Source: an uncultured Blautia sp. (GTDB lineage Bacteria > Bacillota > Clostridia > Lachnospirales > Lachnospiraceae). From it: DNA of 8,227 nucleotides. A program made the position numbers and the translations under genes. Positions 1-6,328 of the stretch are shown piece after piece. The stretch lies in contig CAKRXU010000061.1 of the NCBI GenBank assembly GCA_934424575.1, positions 1-8,227 of the forward strand, in the 5' to 3' direction. The stretch's first letter is position 1; every line of letters starts with the position of its first letter. Below the pieces are notes generated by a model. The model was not told where the DNA came from, did not search any database, and was given only the letters and a program-made list of their open reading frames with translations.

Positions 1-77
1 GCAGTACCGTAAGGTATTCACCAATGCAGTAGTGGTAGAAGCAAGAATCCCCCTGCTTTAGCTGTGGGGAGTGTCAA
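1..77 (+). mobile_element. Right end of an IS200/IS605-type (TnpB-bearing) element
   Basis: This is the 3' end of an insertion sequence whose body lies left of the window. It contains the C-terminal codons of tnpB (stop at 59-61), an imperfect hairpin at 48-70 (TCCCC pairs with GGGGA, the inner GC arms close on a TTTA loop, and one base is bulged), then GTGTCAA. A short subterminal hairpin followed by a TCAA-type end is the usual right-end structure of IS200/IS605 elements, which move as single strands and leave no target duplication. I place the end at 77 (TCAA at 74-77). Whether a tnpA transposase is present cannot be seen here. The exact family member is not determined. Confidence 0.8.
2..61 (+). 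CDS. tnpB: TnpB RNA-guided nuclease, C-terminal fragment (cut by window edge)
   Basis: Only the last 19 residues are inside the window. They end in VVVEARIPLL followed by a TAG stop, and this EARIPLL-type tail is a familiar C-terminus of IS605/IS1341-type TnpB proteins. TnpB is a RuvC-type nuclease encoded by IS200/IS605 and IS607 elements. It uses an RNA made from the 3' end of its own gene and the element's right end to cut DNA. The catalytic RuvC residues and zinc finger would lie upstream, so it is impossible to say whether the gene is intact. The stop codon falls inside the loop of the right-end hairpin, which fits the compact design of these elements. The call rests on the tail plus the hairpin, not on a domain. 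Confidence 0.75.
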   Translation, partial: QYRKVFTNAVVVEARIPLL

Positions 78-134
78 GCCATAATATAAAAGAATGTATT
101 CTAATAAAAGTTAATTTACAAGGAGTTATAACAA

Positions 135-695
135 ATGCAGTTACAAAACGGAAGACCAGAAAATACAGATGGCAGACTCGACAAAGAGATCCGCGTATAT
201 GATTTTTTAGATAAACTTGGAGTAGAGTATCAGAGAGTAGATCACGAGGCAGCCATGACAATGGAGGCCTGCGAGGCAATCGACCGTGTCCTTGGTGATG
301 ACACAGCGATCTGCAAAAACCTTTTTCTGTGCAACCGCCAGGAAACAGACTTCTATCTGCTCCTGATGCCGGGTGACAAACCTTTTAAGACCAAGAATCT
401 CTCCGCACAGATCGGTTCTGCCAGATTATCCTTCGCCAAACCGGAATATATGGAAAAATATCTGGACATCACACCCGGGTCTGTCAGTGTCCTTGGTCTT
501 ATGAACGACCATGAGAAAAAAGTCCAGCTTCTGATCGACGAAGATGTACTCAAAGACCCATATTTCGGATGTCACCCATGTATCAACACATCCAGCCTGA
601 AATTCTCAACAAAGGATTTCACAGACAAGATCATCCCCTCTCTCGATCACCCTCCGATCACGGTGAAGCTTCCTCTTCCGGAAGAACAGGCTTAA
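135..695 (+). CDS. ProX/YbaK-type prolyl-tRNA editing protein (aminoacyl-tRNA deacylase)
   Basis: This is a 186-residue stand-alone protein of the YbaK/ProRS-associated editing domain family, closest to the ProXp-ala/PrdX branch. These cytoplasmic enzymes hydrolyse mischarged tRNA(Pro), typically Ala-tRNA(Pro), and so protect proline codons. Features seen are a lysine in the KNLFL segment (residue 61, in the position of the conserved lysine), a central core with GDKPFKTKNLS (80-90), the GSVSVLGLMND turn (115-125), and the diagnostic GCHP (145-148) followed by NTSSL (151-155). The length is normal for the family. The start is the ATG preceded by AAGGAG at 120-125, nine bases away. No good promoter is visible in 78-134, directly after the insertion-sequence end. 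The gene is followed after 32 bases by the yitT-like gene, so the two are probably co-transcribed. Which tRNA is edited cannot be read from the sequence. Confidence 0.9.
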   Translation: MQLQNGRPENTDGRLDKEIRVYDFLDKLGVEYQRVDHEAAMTMEACEAIDRVLGDDTAICKNLFLCNRQETDFYLLLMPGDKPFKTKNLSAQIGSARLSFAKPEYMEKYLDITPGSVSVLGLMNDHEKKVQLLIDEDVLKDPYFGCHPCINTSSLKFSTKDFTDKIIPSLDHPPITVKLPLPEEQA

Positions 696-727
696 TCTTT
701 CAAAAACTATTACCTGGAGATCTTATC

Positions 728-1582
728 ATGAAAAAACAACTGAATTATTCAAAACTGTTACTGGAAACAGTGATTCTGACTGTTGCCGTGGCGATCATCG
801 CCGCAGCGGTATATTTTTTCCTGGTTCCAAGCCATACTTCTGTCAGCAGCATTTCCGGTCTTGGAATCGTTTTGTCCAACTTTGTGCCGCTTCCGCTTTC
901 TGCGATCACGATGATCCTGAATGTGGTACTGCTGATCATCGGTTTTTTTACCTGCGGTAAAGAGTTTGGTGTAAAGACTGTTTATACCAGCATCATGCTT
1001 CCTCTGTTTCTTGGTCTGTTCGAAAAGATTTTTCCTGATTTCGGTTCCATGACCAACAGTCAGGAGCTGGATGTTCTCTGCTATATCCTGGTCGTCAGTG
1101 TAGGACTGAGCATTCTTTTTAACAGAAATGCATCCTCCGGCGGTCTGGACATTGTTGCAAAGATCATGAACAAATATCTGCATATGGAACTTGGCAAGGC
1201 TATGTCACTTTCCGGTATGTGCGTTGCACTTTCTGCCGCACTTGTTTATGACAAGAAGACTGTCGTTTTGAGTATCCTTGGAACTTATTTCAACGGAATC
1301 GTTCTGGATCATTTTATCTTTGACCATAACATTAAACGACGTGTGTGCATCATCACGAAGAAGGAAGAAGAGCTCCGAAACTTCATTATCCATGAATTAC
1401 ATAGTGGAGCTACTGTTTATGAGGCATACGGTGCTTACAATATGCAGAAACGAAATGAGATCATCACCATCGTAGATAAGACGGAATATCAGAAGCTGAT
1501 GAACTTCATCAACAAAGAAGATCCACTTGCATTTATCACGGTATATAATGTGTCTGATATGCGTTATCAGCCAAAAGTATAA
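728..1582 (+). CDS. YitT-family membrane protein (DUF161 + DUF2179), copy 1
   Basis: This is a 284-residue integral membrane protein. The first two thirds hold about five hydrophobic segments (roughly residues 13-33, 44-73, 85-100, 114-131 and 162-190). They include the family signature NASSGGLDIVAKIM (134-147). A soluble C-terminal DUF2179 domain runs from about 203 to 280 and carries SGATVYEAYGAY and DPLAFITVYNV. The YitT family is widespread in Firmicutes with several copies per genome, but its transport or signalling role is unknown. I chose the ATG at 728, preceded by GGAG at 716-719. The open frame continues up to 569, but that part overlaps the editing gene in another frame and does not resemble the family. 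It follows the proX-like gene by 32 bases and ends at a strong terminator, so the two likely form one operon. No biochemical reason for the pairing is evident. Confidence 0.9.
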   Translation: MKKQLNYSKLLLETVILTVAVAIIAAAVYFFLVPSHTSVSSISGLGIVLSNFVPLPLSAITMILNVVLLIIGFFTCGKEFGVKTVYTSIMLPLFLGLFEKIFPDFGSMTNSQELDVLCYILVVSVGLSILFNRNASSGGLDIVAKIMNKYLHMELGKAMSLSGMCVALSAALVYDKKTVVLSILGTYFNGIVLDHFIFDHNIKRRVCIITKKEEELRNFIIHELHSGATVYEAYGAYNMQKRNEIITIVDKTEYQKLMNFINKEDPLAFITVYNVSDMRYQPKV

Positions 1583-1587
1583 AAGTT

Positions 1588-1620
1588 GGGGCGAGACCAA
1601 TGGTCTCGCCCCCGTTTTTT
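1588..1620 (+). terminator. Rho-independent terminator, probably two-way
   Basis: A perfect 11-bp GC-rich stem (1588-1598 with 1602-1612) closes on the loop AAT and is followed by CG and six T (1615-1620). It ends the proX-yitT unit six bases after its stop codon. On the other strand the same stem is followed by AACTTTT, a weaker T run, and the stop codon of the leftward transporter overlaps the T tract. It therefore probably serves both converging genes. Confidence 0.92.
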
Positions 1621-2992
1621 ACATTGAAATCCATCCAAATGCATTCGCTACGGAACTGATCAGAATGATCGCCGCAAAGATCGGACAGAGATACTGAATC
1701 ATAAAATTGAAAATATTTTTTCTTCGGAAAGTACTTTCTCCAAGAAGAACTTCTTTCTCGATTCGTTTCACACCAATAACTCTGGATACCAGAAGGCAGG
1801 TAGCAATTGCTGCGATCGGCATCATTACGGAATTGGTCAGGAAATCAAAGAAATCAAGGAACTGCATTCCAATAATCTTTACAAATCCCAGTGGTCCATA
1901 TCCCAGAGAAGAAAGGCTTCCGAGAATTATCATGATGACTCCGACAAGAACGGTTGATTTCCTGCGGCTCCATTTCAGCTCATCCTGGAAAGTAGAAACT
2001 GCACTCTCTGTCAGAGCAATAGAGCTTGTCAGTGCTGCACAGAGTACCAAGACAAAGAACAGGATTCCTACCAGTGTTCCGAATCCCATGCTTGCAAATA
2101 CTTTCGGAATCGTGATGAACATCAGCGCCGGACCAGCCTGCAGTGTGTCCGGATCGCCGCCGGAGAAAGCAAAAACTGCCGGAATGATCATCAGACCTGC
2201 CATCATTGCAATCGCCGTGTCAAAGATTTCTACATTTGTTGTAGAGCCTTCGATAGACACGTCTTTCTTCATATAAGAACCGAATGTTACCAGGATACCC
2301 ATTGCAATTGACAGAGAATAGAACATCTGTCCCATCGCTGCAACAACTGTCATCCAGGAAAAGTTCTTAATATTCGGTACAAGGAAGTACTTCACGCCTT
2401 CCAGTGCACCTGGTCTTGTCACAGAATAAATTACAATGACAACTGACAAAAAGACCAGGATCGGCATCATAAACTTGGAAACTCGTTCCACACCGTTCTG
2501 CACGCCTGCATAAATGATCATCAGGGTAAGCAGGGTAAAAAACAGAAAACAGACTTCTGTGGAAACTCCATCAGATATAAATGTAGAAAAGTAACCGTCT
2601 GTAGCAAGTCCCTGACTGTTTCCTTTGATATACTCCACCAGATATTTGATCACCCATCCACCGATCACAGAATAATACGGTACAATCAGAACCGGAATGA
2701 TCGCATTGATCCATCCGCCAAATGACAGCCATTTGGATTTACCAAATTTTGCAAAAGCTCCTACAGGGCTTTTCTTTGTCATACGTCCGAGTGCTGTCTC
2801 CGCTACGATCATCGTGTAACCAAACGTCAATGCCAGGATGATGTAAACCAGTAAAAAAATGCCGCCGCCATACTTCGCTGCAAGGTATGGAAATCTCCAT
2901 ATATTTCCAAGACCTACCGAAGCACCGGCCGCAGACAGTACAAACCCGATCTTGCCCGAGAATGTACTTCTCTCATGCTTATGCTTGTCCAT
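1619..2992 (-). CDS. Neurotransmitter:sodium symporter (NSS/SNF) family transporter, LeuT-like
   Basis: This is a 457-residue sodium-coupled transporter of the LeuT fold in the inner membrane, probably importing an amino acid. TM1 carries the unwound GLGNIWRFPY motif (27-36), followed by the YGGG segment (41-44). TM6 carries FYSLSIAMG (224-232) and is followed by SYMKKD. TM8 has LTSSIA (321-326), where the LeuT Na2-site Thr/Ser pair lies. About 11 membrane segments and the length match the short bacterial subgroup represented by LeuT-like MhsT and TnaT. Substrate identity (hydrophobic, aromatic or other amino acid) cannot be settled by eye. The ATG is preceded by GGGAG at about 3002-3006. It is separated from the upstream DUF362 gene by a terminator and has its own candidate promoter, so it is probably monocistronic. 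Confidence 0.95.
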   Translation of the reverse strand: MDKHKHERSTFSGKIGFVLSAAGASVGLGNIWRFPYLAAKYGGGIFLLVYIILALTFGYTMIVAETALGRMTKKSPVGAFAKFGKSKWLSFGGWINAIIPVLIVPYYSVIGGWVIKYLVEYIKGNSQGLATDGYFSTFISDGVSTEVCFLFFTLLTLMIIYAGVQNGVERVSKFMMPILVFLSVVIVIYSVTRPGALEGVKYFLVPNIKNFSWMTVVAAMGQMFYSLSIAMGILVTFGSYMKKDVSIEGSTTNVEIFDTAIAMMAGLMIIPAVFAFSGGDPDTLQAGPALMFITIPKVFASMGFGTLVGILFFVLVLCAALTSSIALTESAVSTFQDELKWSRRKSTVLVGVIMIILGSLSSLGYGPLGFVKIIGMQFLDFFDFLTNSVMMPIAAIATCLLVSRVIGVKRIEKEVLLGESTFRRKNIFNFMIQYLCPIFAAIILISSVANAFGWISM

Positions 2993-3031
2993 AATTTTTC
3001 TCTCCCAATTTTCTTAATCTACACTCTTCTG

Positions 3032-3060
3032 ATGATATCACGCTTTTGCATCATAAGCAA
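3032..3060 (-). promoter_or_regulatory. Candidate promoter of the NSS transporter
   Basis: On the minus strand TTGCTT (3055-3060) is followed after 17 bases by TATCAT (3032-3037). The -10 box matches five of six consensus bases and the -35 box only three. The predicted leader is about 30 nt and ends in the GGGAG ribosome binding site. The placement, between the upstream gene's terminator and the transporter start, supports it. Confidence 0.45.
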
Positions 3061-3072
3061 ATGATATATCGT

Positions 3073-3112
3073 AAAAAGGGATGTAGAAGCTATTTTTATG
3101 CTTCTGCATCCC
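3073..3112 (-). terminator. Rho-independent terminator after the DUF362 gene
   Basis: A 13-bp stem (3078-3090 with 3100-3112, one G-T pair) closes on a nine-base AT loop. On the minus strand it is followed directly by five T (3073-3077). It lies 28 bases after the stop of the DUF362 gene and insulates the NSS transporter from it. A T run also follows on the plus strand (3115-3119), so it could work both ways, but no rightward gene precedes it. Confidence 0.85.
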
Positions 3113-3140
3113 GATTTTTGTAAAAATCCGTAAGTTTCCT

Positions 3141-4265
3141 TTATTTAACTCTCTTTAATTCATATTCTCTGGTTCCAAGTCCGACCTTCTCTGCCTGATC
3201 CAGAGTTGCTTTCCATTCGATGTTTGGATTGGAATCTTTGAAATGATCGTGATGACAATGCCATCCAGGTTCTGCCAGATGTTCTCCAAGCTGGCTGTTC
3301 TCGATCGGTGTTGCTTTGAGGCAGGCATCTGCACATGCCTGATCCAGTGCAACCGGGTCAAAGCTTGCGAACATTCCGATATCCGGAAGGATCGGTGCAT
3401 CGTTTTCTCCATGACAGTCACAGTTCGGGCTGATGTCCTGAACCAGCGCGATATGGAAATGTGGGCGTCCGTGACAGACTGCCTGTGCATATTCTGCCAT
3501 CTTGCGGTCAAGAAGTTCATTTGCACTGCTGTTTGGATTGTATACAGCATCAAAACTGCAGGCTCCGATACAGCGTCCACAGCCCTTGCATTTATCATAA
3601 TCGATCACGGCTTTTTTGTTTACATAAGTAATCGCGTCACTTCCGCATTCTTTTGCACAGCGGCGGCAGCCACGACAGACTTCTTCGTTGATTGCCGGTT
3701 TTCCACTTGCATGCTGCTGCATTTTTCCTGCGCGGCTTCCGCAGCCCATGCCAATATTCTTGAGTGCACCGCCAAATCCAGTTGCCTCATGACCTTTGAA
3801 ATGGCTCAGGCTGATAAAAATATCTGCATCCATGATCGCATGTCCAATCAGCGCAGTCTTACAGTACTCTCCATTTACAACCGGAACTTCTACTTCATCT
3901 GTTCCACGCAGTCCATCTCCAATGATGATCTGACAGCCTGTTGTGATCGTGTTAAAACCATTCAGATTTGCACAATCCAGATGTTCCAGGGCATTCTTTC
4001 TGCTTCCCGGATACAGTGTATTACAGTCCGTCAGAAACGGCATACCACCCTGCTCCTTACACAAATCTGCAACTACTTTTGCATAATTTGGACGAAGAAA
4101 AGCCATGTTTCCCAATTCACCAAAATGCATTTTGATCGCTACAAATTTTCCATCCATATCAATGTCCTTGATACCGGCTGCGATACAGAGCTTCCTCAGC
4201 TTATCAAGCTGGCTTGTTCCTACCGGACATCGAAAATCTGTAAAATAAACAGTAGATTTCTCCAT
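3141..4265 (-). CDS. DUF362 protein with two ferredoxin-type [4Fe-4S] motifs
   Basis: This is a 374-residue cytoplasmic protein with no signal peptide. The DUF362 core covers about residues 1-190 and shows VAIKMHFGELGN (42-53), HFKGHEATGFGGALKNIGMG (155-174) and a conserved lysine/glycine-rich loop. A bacterial ferredoxin pair is inserted at 197-236: Cys 197, 200, 203, 207 and Cys 226, 229, 232, 236, each in CxxCxxCxxxC spacing. The C-terminal part resumes the DUF362 fold and has two more Cys/His clusters, NCDCHGEN (281-288) and HCHHDHF (336-342). The family's reaction is unknown; an electron-transfer or redox role is inferred from the clusters. The start at 4265 is preferred over an ATG 17 codons upstream because AGGAGG sits at 4274-4279, eight bases before it, and the upstream start would lie inside the promoter. 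It is divergent from merR and probably controlled by it. Confidence 0.92.
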   Translation of the reverse strand: MEKSTVYFTDFRCPVGTSQLDKLRKLCIAAGIKDIDMDGKFVAIKMHFGELGNMAFLRPNYAKVVADLCKEQGGMPFLTDCNTLYPGSRKNALEHLDCANLNGFNTITTGCQIIIGDGLRGTDEVEVPVVNGEYCKTALIGHAIMDADIFISLSHFKGHEATGFGGALKNIGMGCGSRAGKMQQHASGKPAINEEVCRGCRRCAKECGSDAITYVNKKAVIDYDKCKGCGRCIGACSFDAVYNPNSSANELLDRKMAEYAQAVCHGRPHFHIALVQDISPNCDCHGENDAPILPDIGMFASFDPVALDQACADACLKATPIENSQLGEHLAEPGWHCHHDHFKDSNPNIEWKATLDQAEKVGLGTREYELKRVK

Positions 4266-4293
4266 TTTGAATCCCTCCTGAAAATGATTTGTC

Positions 4294-4323
4294 TTTACAA
4301 AAGAATAGCACTTCAAGTATACT
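4294..4323 (+). promoter_or_regulatory. Candidate promoter of the merR gene
   Basis: TTTACA (4294-4299) and TATACT (4318-4323) are separated by 18 bases, and each box matches five of six consensus bases. The -10 box lies at the centre of the palindrome, so MerR binding should limit its own transcription. The predicted start is close to 4330, which leaves a very short leader just ahead of the AAGGAGG ribosome binding site at 4331-4337. Confidence 0.55.
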
Positions 4324-4332
4324 TGAAGTCAA
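4302..4332 (-). promoter_or_regulatory. MerR-type promoter of the DUF362 gene (19-bp spacer)
   Basis: On the minus strand TTGACT (4327-4332, -35) and TATTCT (4302-4307, -10) are separated by 19 bases (4308-4326). This is the over-long spacing that MerR-family activators correct by twisting the DNA. The dyad at 4310-4329 fills the spacer and overlaps the -35 box by three bases, the usual arrangement for MerR-family targets. I infer activation by the adjacent MerR protein. Confidence 0.75.
4310..4329. promoter_or_regulatory. Perfect 20-bp palindrome, likely MerR operator
   Basis: Two ten-base arms, ACTTCAAGTA and its exact reverse complement, meet at 4319/4320 without a gap. The site lies in the intergenic region between the divergent DUF362 and merR genes. 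It fills the spacer of the leftward promoter and covers the -10 box of the rightward one. One dimer bound here could activate one gene and hold back the other. Confidence 0.8.
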
Positions 4333-4344
4333 GGAGGAATTCAC

Positions 4345-4749
4345 ATGCAAACTTATACAATCCGTGAAATATCTGAACTTTTTTCACTTCCGGCATCCAC
4401 ACTTCGTTATTACGAAAGTGAGGGATTACTTCCTGCTGTCGAAAAAACTTCTTCCGGGCAGAGGATCTACACCAAAGAACATGTCGAACGTCTCAAATGC
4501 ATCAACTGTTTCAAACGCACCGGTATGACAATTCCACAGCTTCGAAAATTTTTTGAGTATGAGACAGACGAAGCACGGTATATTGACAATATCATCTGTC
4601 TTCTGGAAGATCAGGAAAAAATAGTAGATGAAAAACTCAGGCAGCTTCAGAAAGATTCCGCACATGTTCATCACAAAGTAAAACATTACAAAGCGATCAA
4701 ACATGCACTGGAAAACAATCTGCCGCTGCCTGTATGGGAAGACGATTAA
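4345..4749 (+). CDS. MerR-family transcriptional regulator
   Basis: This 134-residue DNA-binding protein has the N-terminal winged helix of MerR proteins: YTIREISELFSLPASTLRYYESEGLLP (4-30), the wing at about 34-45, then RLKCINCFKRTGMTIPQLRKFF (49-70). A helical dimerisation coil runs over about 76-122. It lacks the Cys-rich metal-binding C-terminus of metal-sensing members. It has cysteines at 52 and 55. C55, just before FKRTGM, appears to align with the single cysteine of the aldehyde/electrophile-responsive AdhR/NmlR branch; that alignment is from memory. AAGGAGG at 4331-4337 fixes the start. It is divergent from the DUF362 gene and shares a 20-bp palindrome with it. It converges on degV with only ten bases between stop codons. 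Confidence 0.92.
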   Translation: MQTYTIREISELFSLPASTLRYYESEGLLPAVEKTSSGQRIYTKEHVERLKCINCFKRTGMTIPQLRKFFEYETDEARYIDNIICLLEDQEKIVDEKLRQLQKDSAHVHHKVKHYKAIKHALENNLPLPVWEDD

Positions 4750-4759
4750 ATTTTTGATT

Positions 4760-5632
4760 TTACACCGGTTTACAGGTGCAGCCGATTCCCAGTCCGTCCG
4801 GACCGATATGGCAGGAGAGGCCGAAGGAAAGTTTATCGCACATGACTTCCATTCCCGGGAAACTTTCTTTGATCTGGTTTACCCATTCTTCTGTTGCTTC
4901 GTCAGTACTGCTTGAGGCTGCCATCAGATATACTTTTCCGGCAGCGTATTCTTCACGGAAATTGGTTTCCAGTTCATGTTTCATCGCATCGATCATGACT
5001 TTGCGGGACTTCTTCATACCGCGGCATTTCTGGTAGGTATCGAGGGTTCCTGTGCTGAAGTGCATGACTGGTTTGATGTTCAGGACATCTGCTGCCAAGG
5101 CTGTCATGGAGCTGACTCTTCCACCTTTTTTGAGGTATTCCAGAGTGCTGAGGCCAATGTAAATAGTCATTTTTTCTCTGGTCTCTTCGAGGATTTTCTT
5201 GATCTCGGCTGCGCTGTAACCTTTTTCTGCCATTTCTACTGCATCAAGGACGGAACGGTGCATCGGTGTAGCCACACGGCCGTTGTCTACGACAAATACT
5301 TTGTCGGCAAATTCATCTTCATTTGCCATTGCCTGTGCAGCCATGCAGGAGCCGCTTAATGCACTGCTGAGTGGAATGTAGACAATTTCTTCATATTCTT
5401 TGAGCATTTCTTTCCACATATCTATGACTTCTGCCGGTGATGGCTGGGATGTAGACACATCCACTCCCTTTCGGAGCATGTCATAAAATTCATCCCTGGA
5501 AAGATCTACGCCTTCACGGTACAGCTTCTCTCCGATATAAAACGGCATCGGAAGTACTTTAATTCCAAGTCTCTGCGCTTCCTCGCTCAAAATCCCACTG
5601 TGGCTGTCTGTCATGATTCCTGTTTTCTTCAT
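4760..5632 (-). CDS. DegV-family (FakB-like) fatty-acid-binding protein
   Basis: This is a 290-residue soluble protein of the DegV family. Characterised members (FakB) bind a fatty acid and present it to the kinase FakA to make acyl-phosphate for phospholipid synthesis. Visible motifs are MTDSHSGI (7-14) for the usual T/SDSxxD opening, TSQPSPAE (61-68), PLSSALSGSC (87-96), LEYLKKGGRVS (164-174) and HIGPDGLGIG (275-284). In FakB proteins the TSQPS threonine, the serine of LSGS and the C-terminal histidine contact the carboxylate; all three are present (T61, S93, H275). The length is typical. GAGGG at about 5642-5646 supports the start. No fakA gene is in the window, so the FakB role is by family only. 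It is 41 bases downstream of the tetR gene on the same strand, so the two probably form an operon. Confidence 0.93.
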   Translation of the reverse strand: MKKTGIMTDSHSGILSEEAQRLGIKVLPMPFYIGEKLYREGVDLSRDEFYDMLRKGVDVSTSQPSPAEVIDMWKEMLKEYEEIVYIPLSSALSGSCMAAQAMANEDEFADKVFVVDNGRVATPMHRSVLDAVEMAEKGYSAAEIKKILEETREKMTIYIGLSTLEYLKKGGRVSSMTALAADVLNIKPVMHFSTGTLDTYQKCRGMKKSRKVMIDAMKHELETNFREEYAAGKVYLMAASSSTDEATEEWVNQIKESFPGMEVMCDKLSFGLSCHIGPDGLGIGCTCKPV

Positions 5633-5673
5633 AATATTTTTCCCTCGTATTCTCTGTCTTTTAACCTGTGTTC

Positions 5674-6207
5674 CTATAATGCTTTGATAATTGGCATTAC
5701 GTAATTGATCATCTCTTCTGGTGTTTCTTTCATTTCATCCATGATCCAGCGTCTGGATACGCCATCCAGCACGCAGAGTTTTACGACCCATCCATATTTT
5801 TCGGACATATCCGGGTCTGCGGATTCTACGGCTTTACGTCTTTCATGAATCTTTTCTCCGAGACGTTTCGTAAAAAGATCCATATTAAGTCCCCGGATTG
5901 CCCACATCTCCTTATAATTCAAAGAAATCTGATAAAAATAATTAAACAGATATTCCCGCAGCTTGCGCTCATCTGTCGTATCAAGCAGTGGCAGGAATTC
6001 AATATTCAGTTTCTCTGCAGTCGCATCTGCGATACTGTCCAGCACTTCCGAAATGGACGCAAAATTTCTGTAAAAAGAAACCCTCGCGACTTTCGCCTCC
6101 TGTACGATGTCTGTTACTGTGATATCCAGATAGGATTTCTGTGTCATAAGGCGGAGAAATGCCTGTTCTATTTCACTTTTTGCAGAATGATTTTCTTTCT
6201 TGTTCAT
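5674..6207 (-). CDS. TetR/AcrR-family transcriptional regulator
   Basis: This is a 177-residue repressor-type protein. The N-terminal helix-turn-helix spans about residues 10-55, with LDITVTDIVQEAKVARVSFYRNFASISEVLD (27-57) a clear TetR recognition region. In place of the common TFYRHF it has SFYRNF, as in many Firmicute members. The remainder is helical and would hold the ligand pocket; the C-terminal part resembles the domain seen in dihydroxyacetone-kinase-type and related Firmicute TetR proteins, a weak assignment. The ATG at 6207 has only a poor AG-rich ribosome binding site (AGAAAGAAAG). It is followed by degV after 41 bases. A strong promoter at 6300-6328 with a dyad over its -35 box suggests autoregulation of the pair. 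The ligand is unknown; a fatty acid or lipid-related signal is only a guess from degV. Confidence 0.9.
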   Translation of the reverse strand: MNKKENHSAKSEIEQAFLRLMTQKSYLDITVTDIVQEAKVARVSFYRNFASISEVLDSIADATAEKLNIEFLPLLDTTDERKLREYLFNYFYQISLNYKEMWAIRGLNMDLFTKRLGEKIHERRKAVESADPDMSEKYGWVVKLCVLDGVSRRWIMDEMKETPEEMINYVMPIIKAL

Positions 6208-6299
6208 AGACTTTCTTTCTCTGAGCTTATCAGTGTGGTTATGTTGGATAGTTATAATTTAATTCATATATGTTACATTTTGTTTCATCAAGGAACTGT

Positions 6300-6328
6300 A
6301 TTGTATCACTACGATAGATTTCTGTCAA
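6300..6328 (-). promoter_or_regulatory. Strong promoter of the tetR-degV unit
   Basis: On the minus strand a perfect TTGACA (6323-6328) is followed after 17 bases by TACAAT (6300-6305, five of six). An extended TG sits one base upstream of the -10 box (TGATACAAT). The predicted start near 6293 gives an AT-rich leader of about 85 nt before the tetR ATG. A weaker alternative, TTGATG (6286-6291) with TATGAA (6263-6268), lies downstream. Confidence 0.75.

Larger units (their letters stand above)
1..97 (+). ncRNA. Probable 3' part of a TnpB guide RNA (omega RNA / reRNA)
   Basis: In IS200/IS605 elements the TnpB guide RNA is transcribed in the same direction as tnpB. It covers the gene's 3' end and the right-end hairpin, and finishes with a guide copied from the DNA next to the element. 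Here the scaffold end would be the hairpin at 48-70 plus GTGTCAA to position 77. The guide would then be roughly 78-97, just upstream of the proX-like gene. The hairpin is seen directly; transcription and the guide boundaries are inferred from the family. The 5' part of the RNA lies outside the window. Confidence 0.5.

Noticed and set aside
569..727. Upstream extension of the first yitT-like frame
   Set aside because: It overlaps the editing gene in another frame, and its residues do not resemble the family. A proper ribosome binding site precedes the ATG at 728.
4266..4316. 17-codon longer start for the DUF362 protein
   Set aside because: It would begin inside the palindrome region, before the predicted transcription start reaches a ribosome binding site. 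The internal ATG has a perfect AGGAGG.
3243..4367. 374-codon open frame on the plus strand opposite the DUF362 gene
   Set aside because: It is antisense to a well-supported gene with diagnostic iron-sulfur motifs. Its translation is Cys- and Ile-rich with no recognisable domain and it lacks a ribosome binding site.
6252..6266. PerR/Fur-like box in the tetR leader
   Set aside because: The first half TTATAAT fits the box, but the second half does not. This is expected in AT-rich DNA.
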